A stretch of DNA of 42,414 nt. Source: Prevotella sp. (GTDB taxonomy: Bacteria; Bacteroidota; Bacteroidia; Bacteroidales; Bacteroidaceae). The stretch is taken from positions 1-42,414 of the forward strand of contig JAEEPZ010000021.1 in NCBI GenBank assembly GCA_016285055.1, written 5' to 3'. A program made the position numbers and the translations under genes. The notes under the pieces were generated by a model. The model ran no database searches, had not been told where the DNA came from, and saw only the letters and a list, made by a program, of their open reading frames with translations. Positions 14,610-22,321 of the stretch are shown here, piece after piece. Position 1 is the first letter of the stretch; each line of letters starts with the position of its first letter.

Positions 14610-16236
14610 ACTGTATCTGAGTGAACTGTCGGCAGTGCTGGCAGAGAAACAAGGCATAGACCGCCGCACGGCCCAGCGCTTCGTCACCTCTGTAGTGGCT
14701 GTGGTGCAGAGTGGCCTTGAGGCAGACCGATTGGTGAAAATCAAAGGGCTGGGCACATTTAAAATTATAGATGTGGAGGCACGCGAGAGTGTGAACGTGA
14801 ATACAGGCGAACGCCTTGTCATCGGCGGTCACTCCAAGCTGACATTCCTGCCCGACAACACGATGAAAGAACTCGTCAACAAGCCTTTCTCACAGTTTGA
14901 GACCGTCATTCTGAACGACGGAGTGGAATTTGACGATGATTCAGAAATCTTCAATGCCGCCGACACAGAGAAAGAAGAGCCGCTCATGGTTGAGTCGGAG
15001 GAGGATAAAGCCGATACTCCTGAAAAAGACGAAACACAAGAGGAAGAACCCGCTGTCCTTCTATACGAGGAGGAAGAACAGGAAGGCGATTCTGATGCCC
15101 TTGAAGTCGAAGAGGAAGAGCAGGTAGAAGAACTTGTTGCCCCTGAAGTCGAAGAGGAAGAGCAGGAAGGCGATTCTGATGCCCCTGAAGTCGAGGAGGA
15201 AGAAGAGCCGGTAGAAGAACCTGTGGCCCCTGAAGTCGAGGTGGAAGAAGAGCAGGAAGGCGATTCTGATGCCCCTGAAGTCGAGGAGGAAGAAGAGCAG
15301 GTAGAAGAACCTGTGGCCCCTGAAGTCGAGGAGAAAGAACAGATAGAAGAACCCGTTGCTCCTGAAGTCGAAGAGGTGGAAGAACTGGTAGAAGAGCCTG
15401 TGGTCCCTGAAGCCGAAGAGGTGGAAGAACTGGTAGAAGAGCCTGTGGTTCCTGAAGCCGAAGAGGTGGAAGAACTGGTAGAAGAGCCTGTGGTCCTTGA
15501 AGCCGAGGAGGAAGAACAAGAACCCACTGAAACAATCCAAACAATAATTGATAAGCCAATGGAACCCGAAAATGAAAGCAAACCGACAAAAGTTACGCTT
15601 CCTCCTGGTTGGAAGTCTTCGATAGACGATGATGAGGAACCCACCCCAAAGCGGAAGCGCCCTTCAGAAATCAAGCTGGGCTGGAACCATCTGCTGTTTG
15701 CTGTCCTGCTGGCCTTGCTAATAGGCGGTGGCGCAGGCTATATGATTGGTCGTAACAACCTGTTAGCAGGCCAACAAGAAGCACCTCGCGCAGAACTGGC
15801 AGCAAAGGCAGAACCTGCAGCTAAACAGGCCGATGAGAAGCAGACTGTCCAGGAGCCGACAGCCGAAAATCCGACAGATGGGAAACCGGCAGCAACAGAA
15901 ACGACGGCAAAAGCTGAGGGACAGCCTCAGACAGCCGAAGCCGAAGCCACCGATACACCCATCTGGGAGAAATACGACGGGATGGATCCTCGCACACACA
16001 ATGGCTACTATTACATCACAGGTTTAGACCGTATAGAAAAAGCAAAGGCTGGCGACAACACCGCGCGCATCTCACGCCGCGTCTTTGGTGCTCAAGAGCT
16101 GGCCTGCTATATCGAGGTGTTCAACGGCATCGACGGCAAGACCGTGCTGGAAGAAGGAACCGAGGTGAAGATTCCAAAGATAGAGTCGAAGAAAAGCGTA
16201 AAGAAAAGACTTGCACAACAAAACAATCAACAATAA
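14602..16236 (+). CDS. HU-like domain / acidic repeat / membrane / LysM-like protein
   Basis: 544 aa from ATG 14602, overlapping the previous gene by 8 nt. Residues 1-90 form an HU/IHF-like domain (AKLYLSELSAVLAEKQG, VKIKGLGTFKI). Residues about 140-310 are an acidic repeat region alternating EEEEQ, VEEPVAPEVE and QEGDSDAPEVE. Residues about 362-386 form one membrane helix (LLFAVLLALLIGGGAGYMIG). A Lys/Ala/Glu-rich spacer leads to a C-terminal domain (WEKYDGMDP, YYITGLDRIEKAKAGDN, LACYIEVFNG, VKIPKI) resembling LysM. The topology suggests a nucleoid-binding head in the cytoplasm, a flexible polyanionic neck, and an outer part that could touch peptidoglycan. Similar HU-plus-membrane proteins exist in Bacteroidales, but I know of no established function. 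Confidence 0.85.
   Translation: MAKLYLSELSAVLAEKQGIDRRTAQRFVTSVVAVVQSGLEADRLVKIKGLGTFKIIDVEARESVNVNTGERLVIGGHSKLTFLPDNTMKELVNKPFSQFETVILNDGVEFDDDSEIFNAADTEKEEPLMVESEEDKADTPEKDETQEEEPAVLLYEEEEQEGDSDALEVEEEEQVEELVAPEVEEEEQEGDSDAPEVEEEEEPVEEPVAPEVEVEEEQEGDSDAPEVEEEEEQVEEPVAPEVEEKEQIEEPVAPEVEEVEELVEEPVVPEAEEVEELVEEPVVPEAEEVEELVEEPVVLEAEEEEQEPTETIQTIIDKPMEPENESKPTKVTLPPGWKSSIDDDEEPTPKRKRPSEIKLGWNHLLFAVLLALLIGGGAGYMIGRNNLLAGQQEAPRAELAAKAEPAAKQADEKQTVQEPTAENPTDGKPAATETTAKAEGQPQTAEAEATDTPIWEKYDGMDPRTHNGYYYITGLDRIEKAKAGDNTARISRRVFGAQELACYIEVFNGIDGKTVLEEGTEVKIPKIESKKSVKKRLAQQNNQQ
15061..15530 (+). repeat. Acidic coding minisatellite
   Basis: Tandem GAA/GAG-rich units of about 60-100 nt encode EEVEELVEEPVVPEA and EEEQEGDSDAPEVE peptides. 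The last units (15360-15500) are almost identical at DNA level, implying recent expansion or contraction. Confidence 0.85.
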
Positions 16237-16242
16237 ACAATC

Positions 16243-17241
16243 ATGGCAGAGAATATAGACATTCGCGAACTGAACATCAGGATAGAACAACAGAGTCAGT
16301 TCGTCACCAATCTCACCACCGGTATGGACCGCGTCATTGTGGGCCAGAAACACTTGGTGGAATCACTTCTTATAGGATTGCTCAGCGACGGCAACATCCT
16401 CCTCGAAGGTGTGCCCGGATTGGCAAAGACCTTGGCCATCAACACGCTGGCCAAGCTCATTGACGCCAGCTTCAGCCGTATACAGTTCACTCCCGACCTG
16501 CTGCCAGCCGACGTAACAGGCACAATGATCTATTCGCAGAAGGATGAGAAGTTCCTGGCAAAGAAAGGCCCTGTGTTTGCCAATTTCGTGCTGGCCGATG
16601 AAATCAACCGTGCTCCCGCCAAGGTGCAGAGTGCGCTCTTGGAGGCCATGCAGGAAAAGCAGGTAACCATAGGCAGCGAGACCTTCAACCTGCCCAGCCC
16701 CTTCCTTGTGATGGCTACGCAGAACCCCATCGAGCAGGAAGGTACTTATCCGCTGCCCGAAGCACAGATGGACCGCTTCATGCTGAAGGTGGTCATCGGC
16801 TATCCCACTTTAGAAGAAGAGAAGAAGATTATCCGCTCGAACATTCGTGCCGAGGGGCTTCCTGAAGTGAAACCTGTCACTACTGTTGACGAGATACTTC
16901 GTGCACGCAAGGTGGTGAGCGATGTCTATCTCGATGAGAAGATTGAGCAGTATGTGGCCGACATCGTCTTTGCCACACGCTTCCCCGACCGCTACGGCCT
17001 GAAGGAGCTGAAGGACATGATTGCCTTCGGCGGTTCACCACGCGCCAGCATCAACCTGGCCAAGGCTGCTCGCGCCTTTGCTTTCATCAAGCGTCGCGGC
17101 TATGTAGTGCCCGAGGATGTGCGCGCTGTGGCTCACGATGTGCTGCGCCACCGCATCGGACTGACCTACGAGGCAGAGGCCAGCAATATCAGCAGCGAGG
17201 AAATCATCAGCAAGGTAATCAATAAGGTAGAGGTGCCCTAA
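16243..17241 (+). CDS. MoxR-family AAA+ ATPase
   Basis: 332 aa cytoplasmic AAA+ protein of the MoxR class, a chaperone-like ATPase that works with VWA-domain partners. Motifs: EGVPGLAKT (Walker A), FTPDLLPADVTG, VLADEINRAPAKVQSALLEA (Walker B), MATQNPIEQEGTYPLPEAQ (sensor 1) and RASINLAKAARAFAF (sensor 2). It starts 6 bp after the preceding gene and heads the set DUF58, BatA, BatB, BatC and BatD/E, the usual Bacteroidetes aerotolerance cluster. The next gene's leader begins with a palindromic element one base after the TAA. Confidence 0.96.
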   Translation: MAENIDIRELNIRIEQQSQFVTNLTTGMDRVIVGQKHLVESLLIGLLSDGNILLEGVPGLAKTLAINTLAKLIDASFSRIQFTPDLLPADVTGTMIYSQKDEKFLAKKGPVFANFVLADEINRAPAKVQSALLEAMQEKQVTIGSETFNLPSPFLVMATQNPIEQEGTYPLPEAQMDRFMLKVVIGYPTLEEEKKIIRSNIRAEGLPEVKPVTTVDEILRARKVVSDVYLDEKIEQYVADIVFATRFPDRYGLKELKDMIAFGGSPRASINLAKAARAFAFIKRRGYVVPEDVRAVAHDVLRHRIGLTYEAEASNISSEEIISKVINKVEVP

Positions 17242-17242
17242 A

Positions 17243-17325
17243 AGCCCCCCTTTCGTCCCCCGAAGAGGGACACTTTAGTTGTGATGAAGAAGAATACAAA
17301 TGAAGCCCCTTCGGGGGCTACCTCC
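17243..17325 (+). repeat. Palindromic coding element at the moxR-DUF58 junction
   Basis: Same design as the rimO copy: AGCCCCCCTTTCGTCCCCC, an imperfect hairpin arm (GAAGAGGGAC), a spacer, AAATGAAG, hairpin GCCCCTTCGGGGGC, and a degenerate right end. The spacer holds GTGATG (17281-17286), which provides the start of the DUF58 gene. Confidence 0.85.
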
Positions 17326-18186
17326 GAAATTCTTAAGAAGGTGCGGAAAATTGAGATCAAGGCACGCGGCCTGAGCTCAAACATCTTTGCGGGGCAATAT
17401 CATACAGCCTTCAAGGGTCGTGGTATGGCCTTCAGCGAGGTGCGCGAGTATCAGTATGGCGACGATGTGCGTGACATCGACTGGAACGTCACCGCCCGTT
17501 TCAACCGTCCCTACGTGAAGGTGTTTGAAGAGGAGCGCGAGCTGACAGTGATGCTGCTCATCGACGTCAGCGGCTCGCTCGACTTTGGCACACGACAACA
17601 GATGAAACGCGACATGGCTGTCGAGATAGCTGCCACGCTGGCTTTCTCGGCCATACAGAACAACGACAAGATAGGGGTGGTGTTCTTCTCCGACAAGATA
17701 GAGAAGTATATCCCGCCGAAGAAAGGCCGTAAACACATCTTATATATTATACGCGAGATGCTGGACTTCCACCCCGAAAGCCGCAAGACGGATGTGGCGA
17801 TGGCCTTGGAGTTTCTCACCAGCGTGGCCAAGCGGCGCTGCACAGCCTTCATGCTCAGCGACTTCTACGTGCGCCAGAGTTTCATGCAGCAGCTCACCAT
17901 AGCCAACCGCAAGCATGACGTCGTAGCCATTCAGGTGTACGACCATCGTGCCACAGAACTGCCGAAGGTGGGACTGATGAAGGTGGTGGACGCTGAAACA
18001 GGCCACGAGCAATATGTCGACACCAGCAGCCGTGCTGTGCGGGAAGCCTACAAAGCCTACTGGGTCAACCGCCAGCGCGACCTCACCGACACCTTTGCTA
18101 AGAGCGGCGTAGACACCGTGAGCATCGCCACCGATGAAGACTATGTGAAACAACTGCTCCTGCTCTTCAACAGGCGGGGAAAGTGA
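17284..18186 (+). CDS. DUF58 domain protein (VWA-like partner of MoxR)
   Basis: 300 aa from ATG 17284 (an adjacent GTG at 17281 is also possible). DUF58 core: KIEIKARGLSSNIFAGQYHT, FKGRGMAFSEVREYQYGDD, RDIDWNVTARFNRPYVK and MLLIDVSGSLDFGT, where the DxSxS pattern resembles a VWA metal site, then DKIGVVFFSDKIE and AFMLSDFY. No signal peptide or membrane segment, so cytoplasmic. It is expected to work with MoxR. The first ~14 residues (KKNTNEAPSGATS) come from the palindromic element; conserved family sequence begins at EILKKVRKIEIK. Its original start was therefore replaced or extended by the insertion. Confidence 0.93.
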   Translation: MKKNTNEAPSGATSEILKKVRKIEIKARGLSSNIFAGQYHTAFKGRGMAFSEVREYQYGDDVRDIDWNVTARFNRPYVKVFEEERELTVMLLIDVSGSLDFGTRQQMKRDMAVEIAATLAFSAIQNNDKIGVVFFSDKIEKYIPPKKGRKHILYIIREMLDFHPESRKTDVAMALEFLTSVAKRRCTAFMLSDFYVRQSFMQQLTIANRKHDVVAIQVYDHRATELPKVGLMKVVDAETGHEQYVDTSSRAVREAYKAYWVNRQRDLTDTFAKSGVDTVSIATDEDYVKQLLLLFNRRGK

Positions 18187-18315
18187 TGAGAGTTGAGAGT
18201 TAAGAGTTGAGAGTTGAGAGATGAGGGTTGAGAGATGAGGGTTGAGGGTTGAGTGTTAAGAGTTGAGAGATGAGAGATGAGAGATGAGTGATGAGAGTTG
18301 AATGATAAGTGATAA
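18184..18315 (+). repeat. Heptanucleotide tandem array, DUF58 / BatD-like gene junction
   Basis: About 17 units of TTGAGAG/ATGAGAG/ATGAGGG type with slips (TTAAGAG, TTGAGTG), starting at the DUF58 stop codon. The G-rich strand is the transcript strand here, the reverse of the in-gene arrays; read this way it contains frequent TGA triplets. Confidence 0.92.
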
Positions 18316-18353
18316 ATGAATAATTTGCTATGAAATATAGAAAACAACGGAAG

Positions 18354-19439
18354 ATGAAGGTGACGTGGATGGTGAGAGTGCTGCTGGCACTCCTCACTTA
18401 TCACTCCTCACTTTTTACTTCCTTAGCGCAGAGTGTAGAGTCGTCTATCAGTTCTATGGAGATGCTGGTAGGCGAGCAGGTGGAGCTCACCGTCACGGCT
18501 CATGCGCAGGACACCGCGAAGGTGGAGTTTCCGCGTCAGCTGCTGTTGCCCTCCAACATGGAGGTGCTGCAGGCCAACGAGGAGCCTGCCGTAGATGAAG
18601 GCAACGGCATGAAGCGCTACAGATGTAGCTACGTGCTGACCTGCTTCGAGGACACACTCTATCCGCTGCCTCCTGTCACAGTGAAAATCAGCGGCAAGGA
18701 ATACAACACCAGGCAGCTGGCGCTGAAAGTGCTGACGGTCGATGTAGACACCACCAACTATGAGAAGTATTTCGGCCCGAAGGACGTGCAGTCCTTCCCT
18801 ATGAGCTGGACCGACGATGAGTGGGGTAAACTCTACTGGATGGCATGGGGCAGCGTGGTGTTGCTGCTGCTACTCATCTTCCTCATTGTCAGGCTGCGAA
18901 GCAACAAGCCCATCATTGCCCGCATACGCGTCATCAAGCATGTTCCGCCCCACAAAAAGGCCATGAAAGCCATTGAGGAAATTAAAGCCGACAACGTGGT
19001 GCGCGCCGATGACCCGAAGGAATACTACACCCGACTGACCGACACCCTGCGACAGTATATCAACGAGCGCTACGGATTCAACGCAACGGAGATGACCAGC
19101 AGCGAAATCATAGAGCGCCTCACCAATACCAACGACCCGAAGATGCTGGACGAACTGCGCCAGCTCTTCACCACTGCCGACCTGGTGAAGTTTGCCAAAT
19201 GGTCAACCCTCGTCAACGAGAATGATGCCAACCTGGTGAACGCCATCGACTTCATCAACCAGACGAAGCAGGAGAATGTGCCCACCGAGGAGGTGGTGAA
19301 ACCGGTGCTGACCGAAGAGCAGCAGCAGTCGCAGAAGATGCGCAAGGTGCTCATTGCCGTTATCGCCGTCCTCTCGCTGCTCATGGTTGCCTTGCTGGTC
19401 TACATCGGGTGGTTTATCTACGACTTGCTATTGTATTAG
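18354..19439 (+). CDS. BatD-like membrane protein of the bat cluster
   Basis: 361 aa from ATG 18354 (an in-frame ATG at 18330 would add 8 residues). Order: signal peptide (VRVLLALLTYHSSLFTSLAQS), a periplasmic beta-rich domain (MEMLVGEQVELTVTAHAQD), a membrane helix (GSVVLLLLLIFLIVRL), a cytoplasmic helical domain (DPKEYYTRLTDTLRQYINER..ATEMTSSEIIERL) also seen at the C-terminal end of BatD, and a last membrane helix (VLIAVIAVLSLLMVALLVYI). Proteins like this usually sit between DUF58 and BatA in Bacteroidales. The function is unproven; it may be part of the Bat membrane complex. The signal-peptide DNA closely resembles that of the batD-batE gene. Confidence 0.8.
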   Translation: MKVTWMVRVLLALLTYHSSLFTSLAQSVESSISSMEMLVGEQVELTVTAHAQDTAKVEFPRQLLLPSNMEVLQANEEPAVDEGNGMKRYRCSYVLTCFEDTLYPLPPVTVKISGKEYNTRQLALKVLTVDVDTTNYEKYFGPKDVQSFPMSWTDDEWGKLYWMAWGSVVLLLLLIFLIVRLRSNKPIIARIRVIKHVPPHKKAMKAIEEIKADNVVRADDPKEYYTRLTDTLRQYINERYGFNATEMTSSEIIERLTNTNDPKMLDELRQLFTTADLVKFAKWSTLVNENDANLVNAIDFINQTKQENVPTEEVVKPVLTEEQQQSQKMRKVLIAVIAVLSLLMVALLVYIGWFIYDLLLY

Positions 19440-19445
19440 AGACTC

Positions 19446-20477
19446 ATGGACATAGAATTTGCAAATAAAGAATACCTGTTCCTACTGCTGCTCATCATAC
19501 CCTATATATTGTGGTATGTGATGCTGCGGAAGAAGACAGAGCCGACCATCCGCATGGCCGACACCTTCGCCTTGCAGCGTGCCCAACGCACTTGGCGTGT
19601 CAGGCTGATGCCTGTGCAGGCCCTGCTCCGCGTGCTGGCTTTCACACTCTTGGTGTTGGCGATGGCCCGCCCACAGTCGCGCAACGACTGGGAAGAGAAG
19701 ACGGTGGAGGGTATCGACATCATGCTGGCGATGGACGTCTCCACCTCGATGCTCATCAACGACATGCGCTACGACAGCGGCATGGGCGTCAGGCGCATCA
19801 CACGCATCCAGGCAGCGCTGGACGTGGCCTCAGAGTTTATCTCCGACCGTTCCAACGACAACATCGGCCTGACGCTCTTTGCTGGTGAGGCCTTTACACA
19901 GTGTCCGCTCACCATTGACCACAGCTCACTGCTGTCGCTCCTGCAGCATGCCACCGACTACATGGGAACAGGCATCATCATCGACATGACGGCTATAGGC
20001 ATGGGACTGTCGGTGTCGGTCAATCACTTAGAGAAATCGAAGGCCAAGAGCCGCATCATCATCCTGCTCACCGACGGCAGCAACAACTACGGCGAGATAC
20101 AGCCTCTGATGGCAGCTGAGATAGCACGCTCGAAAGGCATACGCGTCTACACCATCGGCGTGGGCAGTACCGATGCCACTTCTTCCCGGCAGCTGACCAT
20201 AGGCGGCACCACCCAGCAGCTCGTGCTGCCCAACGACCTCGACGAAGAGACGCTGCGCAAGATAGCCAGCACCACCAACGGACGCTACTATCGAGCCACC
20301 AACGCGCAGGAGCTGAGCCAGATATACAGCGACATCGACCGCCTGGAGAAGACAAAGCTCGAGGTGCAGCAGTACAGCAAGGTGCGCGACGTGTACCAAT
20401 ATCTCATCGCTGCTGCCATCATTGCCCTGCTGTTAGAAATACTGTTACGAATAACCGTGTTTAGGAGGATACCGTAA
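19446..20477 (+). CDS. batA: BatA: membrane-anchored VWA-domain protein
   Basis: 343 aa. Two N-terminal membrane helices (YLFLLLLIIPYILWYVML and ALLRVLAFTLLVLAMA) precede a von Willebrand A domain with an intact metal site: DIMLAMDVSTSM (DxSxS), TGIIIDMTAIG (Thr) and ILLTDGSNNYG (Asp). A C-terminal membrane helix (YLIAAAIIALLLEILL) closes it. BatA belongs to the aerotolerance (bat) operon of Bacteroides fragilis and is thought to act with MoxR; the molecular task is not settled. The stop TAA overlaps the ATG of batB by one base. Confidence 0.92.
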   Translation: MDIEFANKEYLFLLLLIIPYILWYVMLRKKTEPTIRMADTFALQRAQRTWRVRLMPVQALLRVLAFTLLVLAMARPQSRNDWEEKTVEGIDIMLAMDVSTSMLINDMRYDSGMGVRRITRIQAALDVASEFISDRSNDNIGLTLFAGEAFTQCPLTIDHSSLLSLLQHATDYMGTGIIIDMTAIGMGLSVSVNHLEKSKAKSRIIILLTDGSNNYGEIQPLMAAEIARSKGIRVYTIGVGSTDATSSRQLTIGGTTQQLVLPNDLDEETLRKIASTTNGRYYRATNAQELSQIYSDIDRLEKTKLEVQQYSKVRDVYQYLIAAAIIALLLEILLRITVFRRIP

Positions 20478-21511
20478 TGTTCAGATTTGAAGATCCCCAA
20501 TATCTGTATCTGCTGGTGGTGGTCGTCGTGTTGGCAGCCATCCGCTTCCTCACCTACCGCAATCAGAAGAAAAGACTGCGCAAGTTCGGCGACCCTGAGC
20601 TTGTCGCCCAGCTCATGCCCTTGGTGTCGCGCTGGCGGCCTGGGGTGAAGTTCTGGCTGCTGGAAGGTGCCTTGGCCCTGCTCATCGTCATGCTGGCCCG
20701 CCCGCAGTTTGGAAAGGCCATCAGCCAGCAGACAAAGGCAGGCATTGAGGCCATTATAGCCATTGATGTGAGCAACTCGATGATGGCGGTCGACAAGGCC
20801 ACCGACGGAAAACTCAGCCGCATGGATCGCGCTAAGATGATTGTGGGCAAGCTCATCGACCAGTTTACCAACGACCGTGTAGGCCTTGTGGCCTTTGCTG
20901 GCGATGCCTTCATCCAGCTGCCCATCACCAATGACTTCGTCTCTGCCAAGATGTTTCTCAACAACTTCTCGCCTGCTCTCATCGTCAATCAGGGCACCGA
21001 CTTGGCCAAGGCCATCCGCACAGCCAGCTTCTGCTTCACCCAGCGTGAGCATGTGGGCAAGGCCATCATCCTCATCACCGACGGTGAAGACCATGAGGGC
21101 GAGGCCATCGATGCTGCGAAGGAAGCCCGCGAGGCAGGACGCAACATTTATGTCTTGGGCATCGGCTCAACCAAGGGAACGCTGGTGCCCAATCCCGACC
21201 CGCGTCAAGGCGACTATATGATAGACAACACAGGCCAGATGGTGATGTCGGCGCTGAACGAGGAGATATGCCGCGAGATAGCGCAGGCAGGCGGCGGTGC
21301 CTACATCCATGTGGAAAACAATGCTACGGCGCAGAAGCAGCTGCAGGCTGCACTCGACAAGCTGGAGAAAGCCGAGTCGACCGTCTACAGCGATTTCGAC
21401 GAGCAGTTCCAAGCTGTCGGACTGCTGGCGCTGCTCCTCCTCATCATCGAGATTTGCATCCTCGACCGTCGCAATCCTACGCTGAAGAAACTAAAACTGT
21501 TTAAAAGATGA
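20477..21511 (+). CDS. batB: BatB: membrane-anchored VWA-domain protein
   Basis: 344 aa, paralogous to BatA in layout: N-terminal helices (YLYLLVVVVVLAAIRFL; FWLLEGALALLIVMLA), a VWA domain with IIAIDVSNSMMAVD, NQGTDLAKAI and ILITDGEDHEG (metal site complete), and a C-terminal helix (GLLALLLLIIEICIL). The expected partners are BatA, BatC and the MoxR ATPase at the inner membrane. Its last codons overlap the batC start by 4 nt (ATGA), so translation is coupled. Confidence 0.92.
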   Translation: MFRFEDPQYLYLLVVVVVLAAIRFLTYRNQKKRLRKFGDPELVAQLMPLVSRWRPGVKFWLLEGALALLIVMLARPQFGKAISQQTKAGIEAIIAIDVSNSMMAVDKATDGKLSRMDRAKMIVGKLIDQFTNDRVGLVAFAGDAFIQLPITNDFVSAKMFLNNFSPALIVNQGTDLAKAIRTASFCFTQREHVGKAIILITDGEDHEGEAIDAAKEAREAGRNIYVLGIGSTKGTLVPNPDPRQGDYMIDNTGQMVMSALNEEICREIAQAGGGAYIHVENNATAQKQLQAALDKLEKAESTVYSDFDEQFQAVGLLALLLLIIEICILDRRNPTLKKLKLFKR

Positions 21512-22278
21512 AACTCAGATATTTACTGTTGAGCATCATGGCTTTCTGCACCGTCAGCATCGTGTCGGCGCAGAGTGTGAAAGACATGCGCCGCTATGTG
21601 AAACGTGGCAACCGCATGATGCGGGCCGGTGAGCGCGGCAATGCGATGGGGCAATATAGTAAAGCATACGAGATAGACAGCCTGAACCCCACTGTCAACT
21701 ACAACCTCGGCACATCGATGTTTGAGGCAGAGTGGAAGGTGATGAAGCCCGACACCATCCGCGACTCGGTGATGACAAAGGTGTTCCGTCGTGCCGGCGA
21801 CCCTCTCAACGAGTCCAGTGCCTTGCGCCGCGCTATGGCCTACCACAACCTGGGAGTGATGTATCAGGCGAAAGCCAATCAGAGCAGCGAGCAGGAGAAG
21901 AACCAGGCGCTGATGCTGGCCATAGAGGCTTACAAGCAGGCGCTGCGCAACAACCCTCACGACGAAGACACTCGCTACAACCTGGTGCTCTGTCAGCGAC
22001 AGCTGCCAAAAGGCGGAGGCAACAGCAACAATAACAACGACCAGCAGCAAGACAACAAAGACAAGCAGCAGCAACAGCAGCAGCAAGACTCGCTGCAGCA
22101 GCCGCCACCACAGCAACAGCAGCAACAACAGCAGCAGCAGCAACAACAAGACCAGACCAAGCAGGAAATGCTTGACCAGCTGCTGAACATTGCCGAACAG
22201 AACGAAAAGAAAACCAAGGAAAACGTTGACCAGCGCAAGCAGGAAGGCCAACGACGCACCAACCAGAAGAACTGGTAG
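21508..22278 (+). CDS. batC: BatC: TPR protein with Gln-rich tail
   Basis: 256 aa. Signal peptide (KLRYLLLSIMAFCTVSIVSAQ), then tetratricopeptide repeats (GNAMGQYSKAYEIDSLNPTVNYNLG; AYHNLGVMYQ; AYKQALRNNPHDEDTRYNL). A long Gln-rich tract (about residues 185-215, mostly CAG/CAA) and a charged end (EQNEKKTKENVDQRKQEG) follow. It is presumably periplasmic and acts as a protein-protein adaptor for BatA/BatB. The CAG/CAA tract could vary in length, but mixed codons should limit slippage. Confidence 0.88.
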   Translation: MKLRYLLLSIMAFCTVSIVSAQSVKDMRRYVKRGNRMMRAGERGNAMGQYSKAYEIDSLNPTVNYNLGTSMFEAEWKVMKPDTIRDSVMTKVFRRAGDPLNESSALRRAMAYHNLGVMYQAKANQSSEQEKNQALMLAIEAYKQALRNNPHDEDTRYNLVLCQRQLPKGGGNSNNNNDQQQDNKDKQQQQQQQDSLQQPPPQQQQQQQQQQQQQDQTKQEMLDQLLNIAEQNEKKTKENVDQRKQEGQRRTNQKNW

Positions 22279-22321
22279 CAAGCAAAAAGCGATGAGCGAC
22301 AAGTGATTACAGATTATTGAA

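Noticed and set aside
21940..22170. CAG/CAA tract in batC as a phase-variable repeat
   Set aside because: Codons are mixed and the unit is 3 nt, so length change would not shift frame; it is treated as a Gln-rich tail only.
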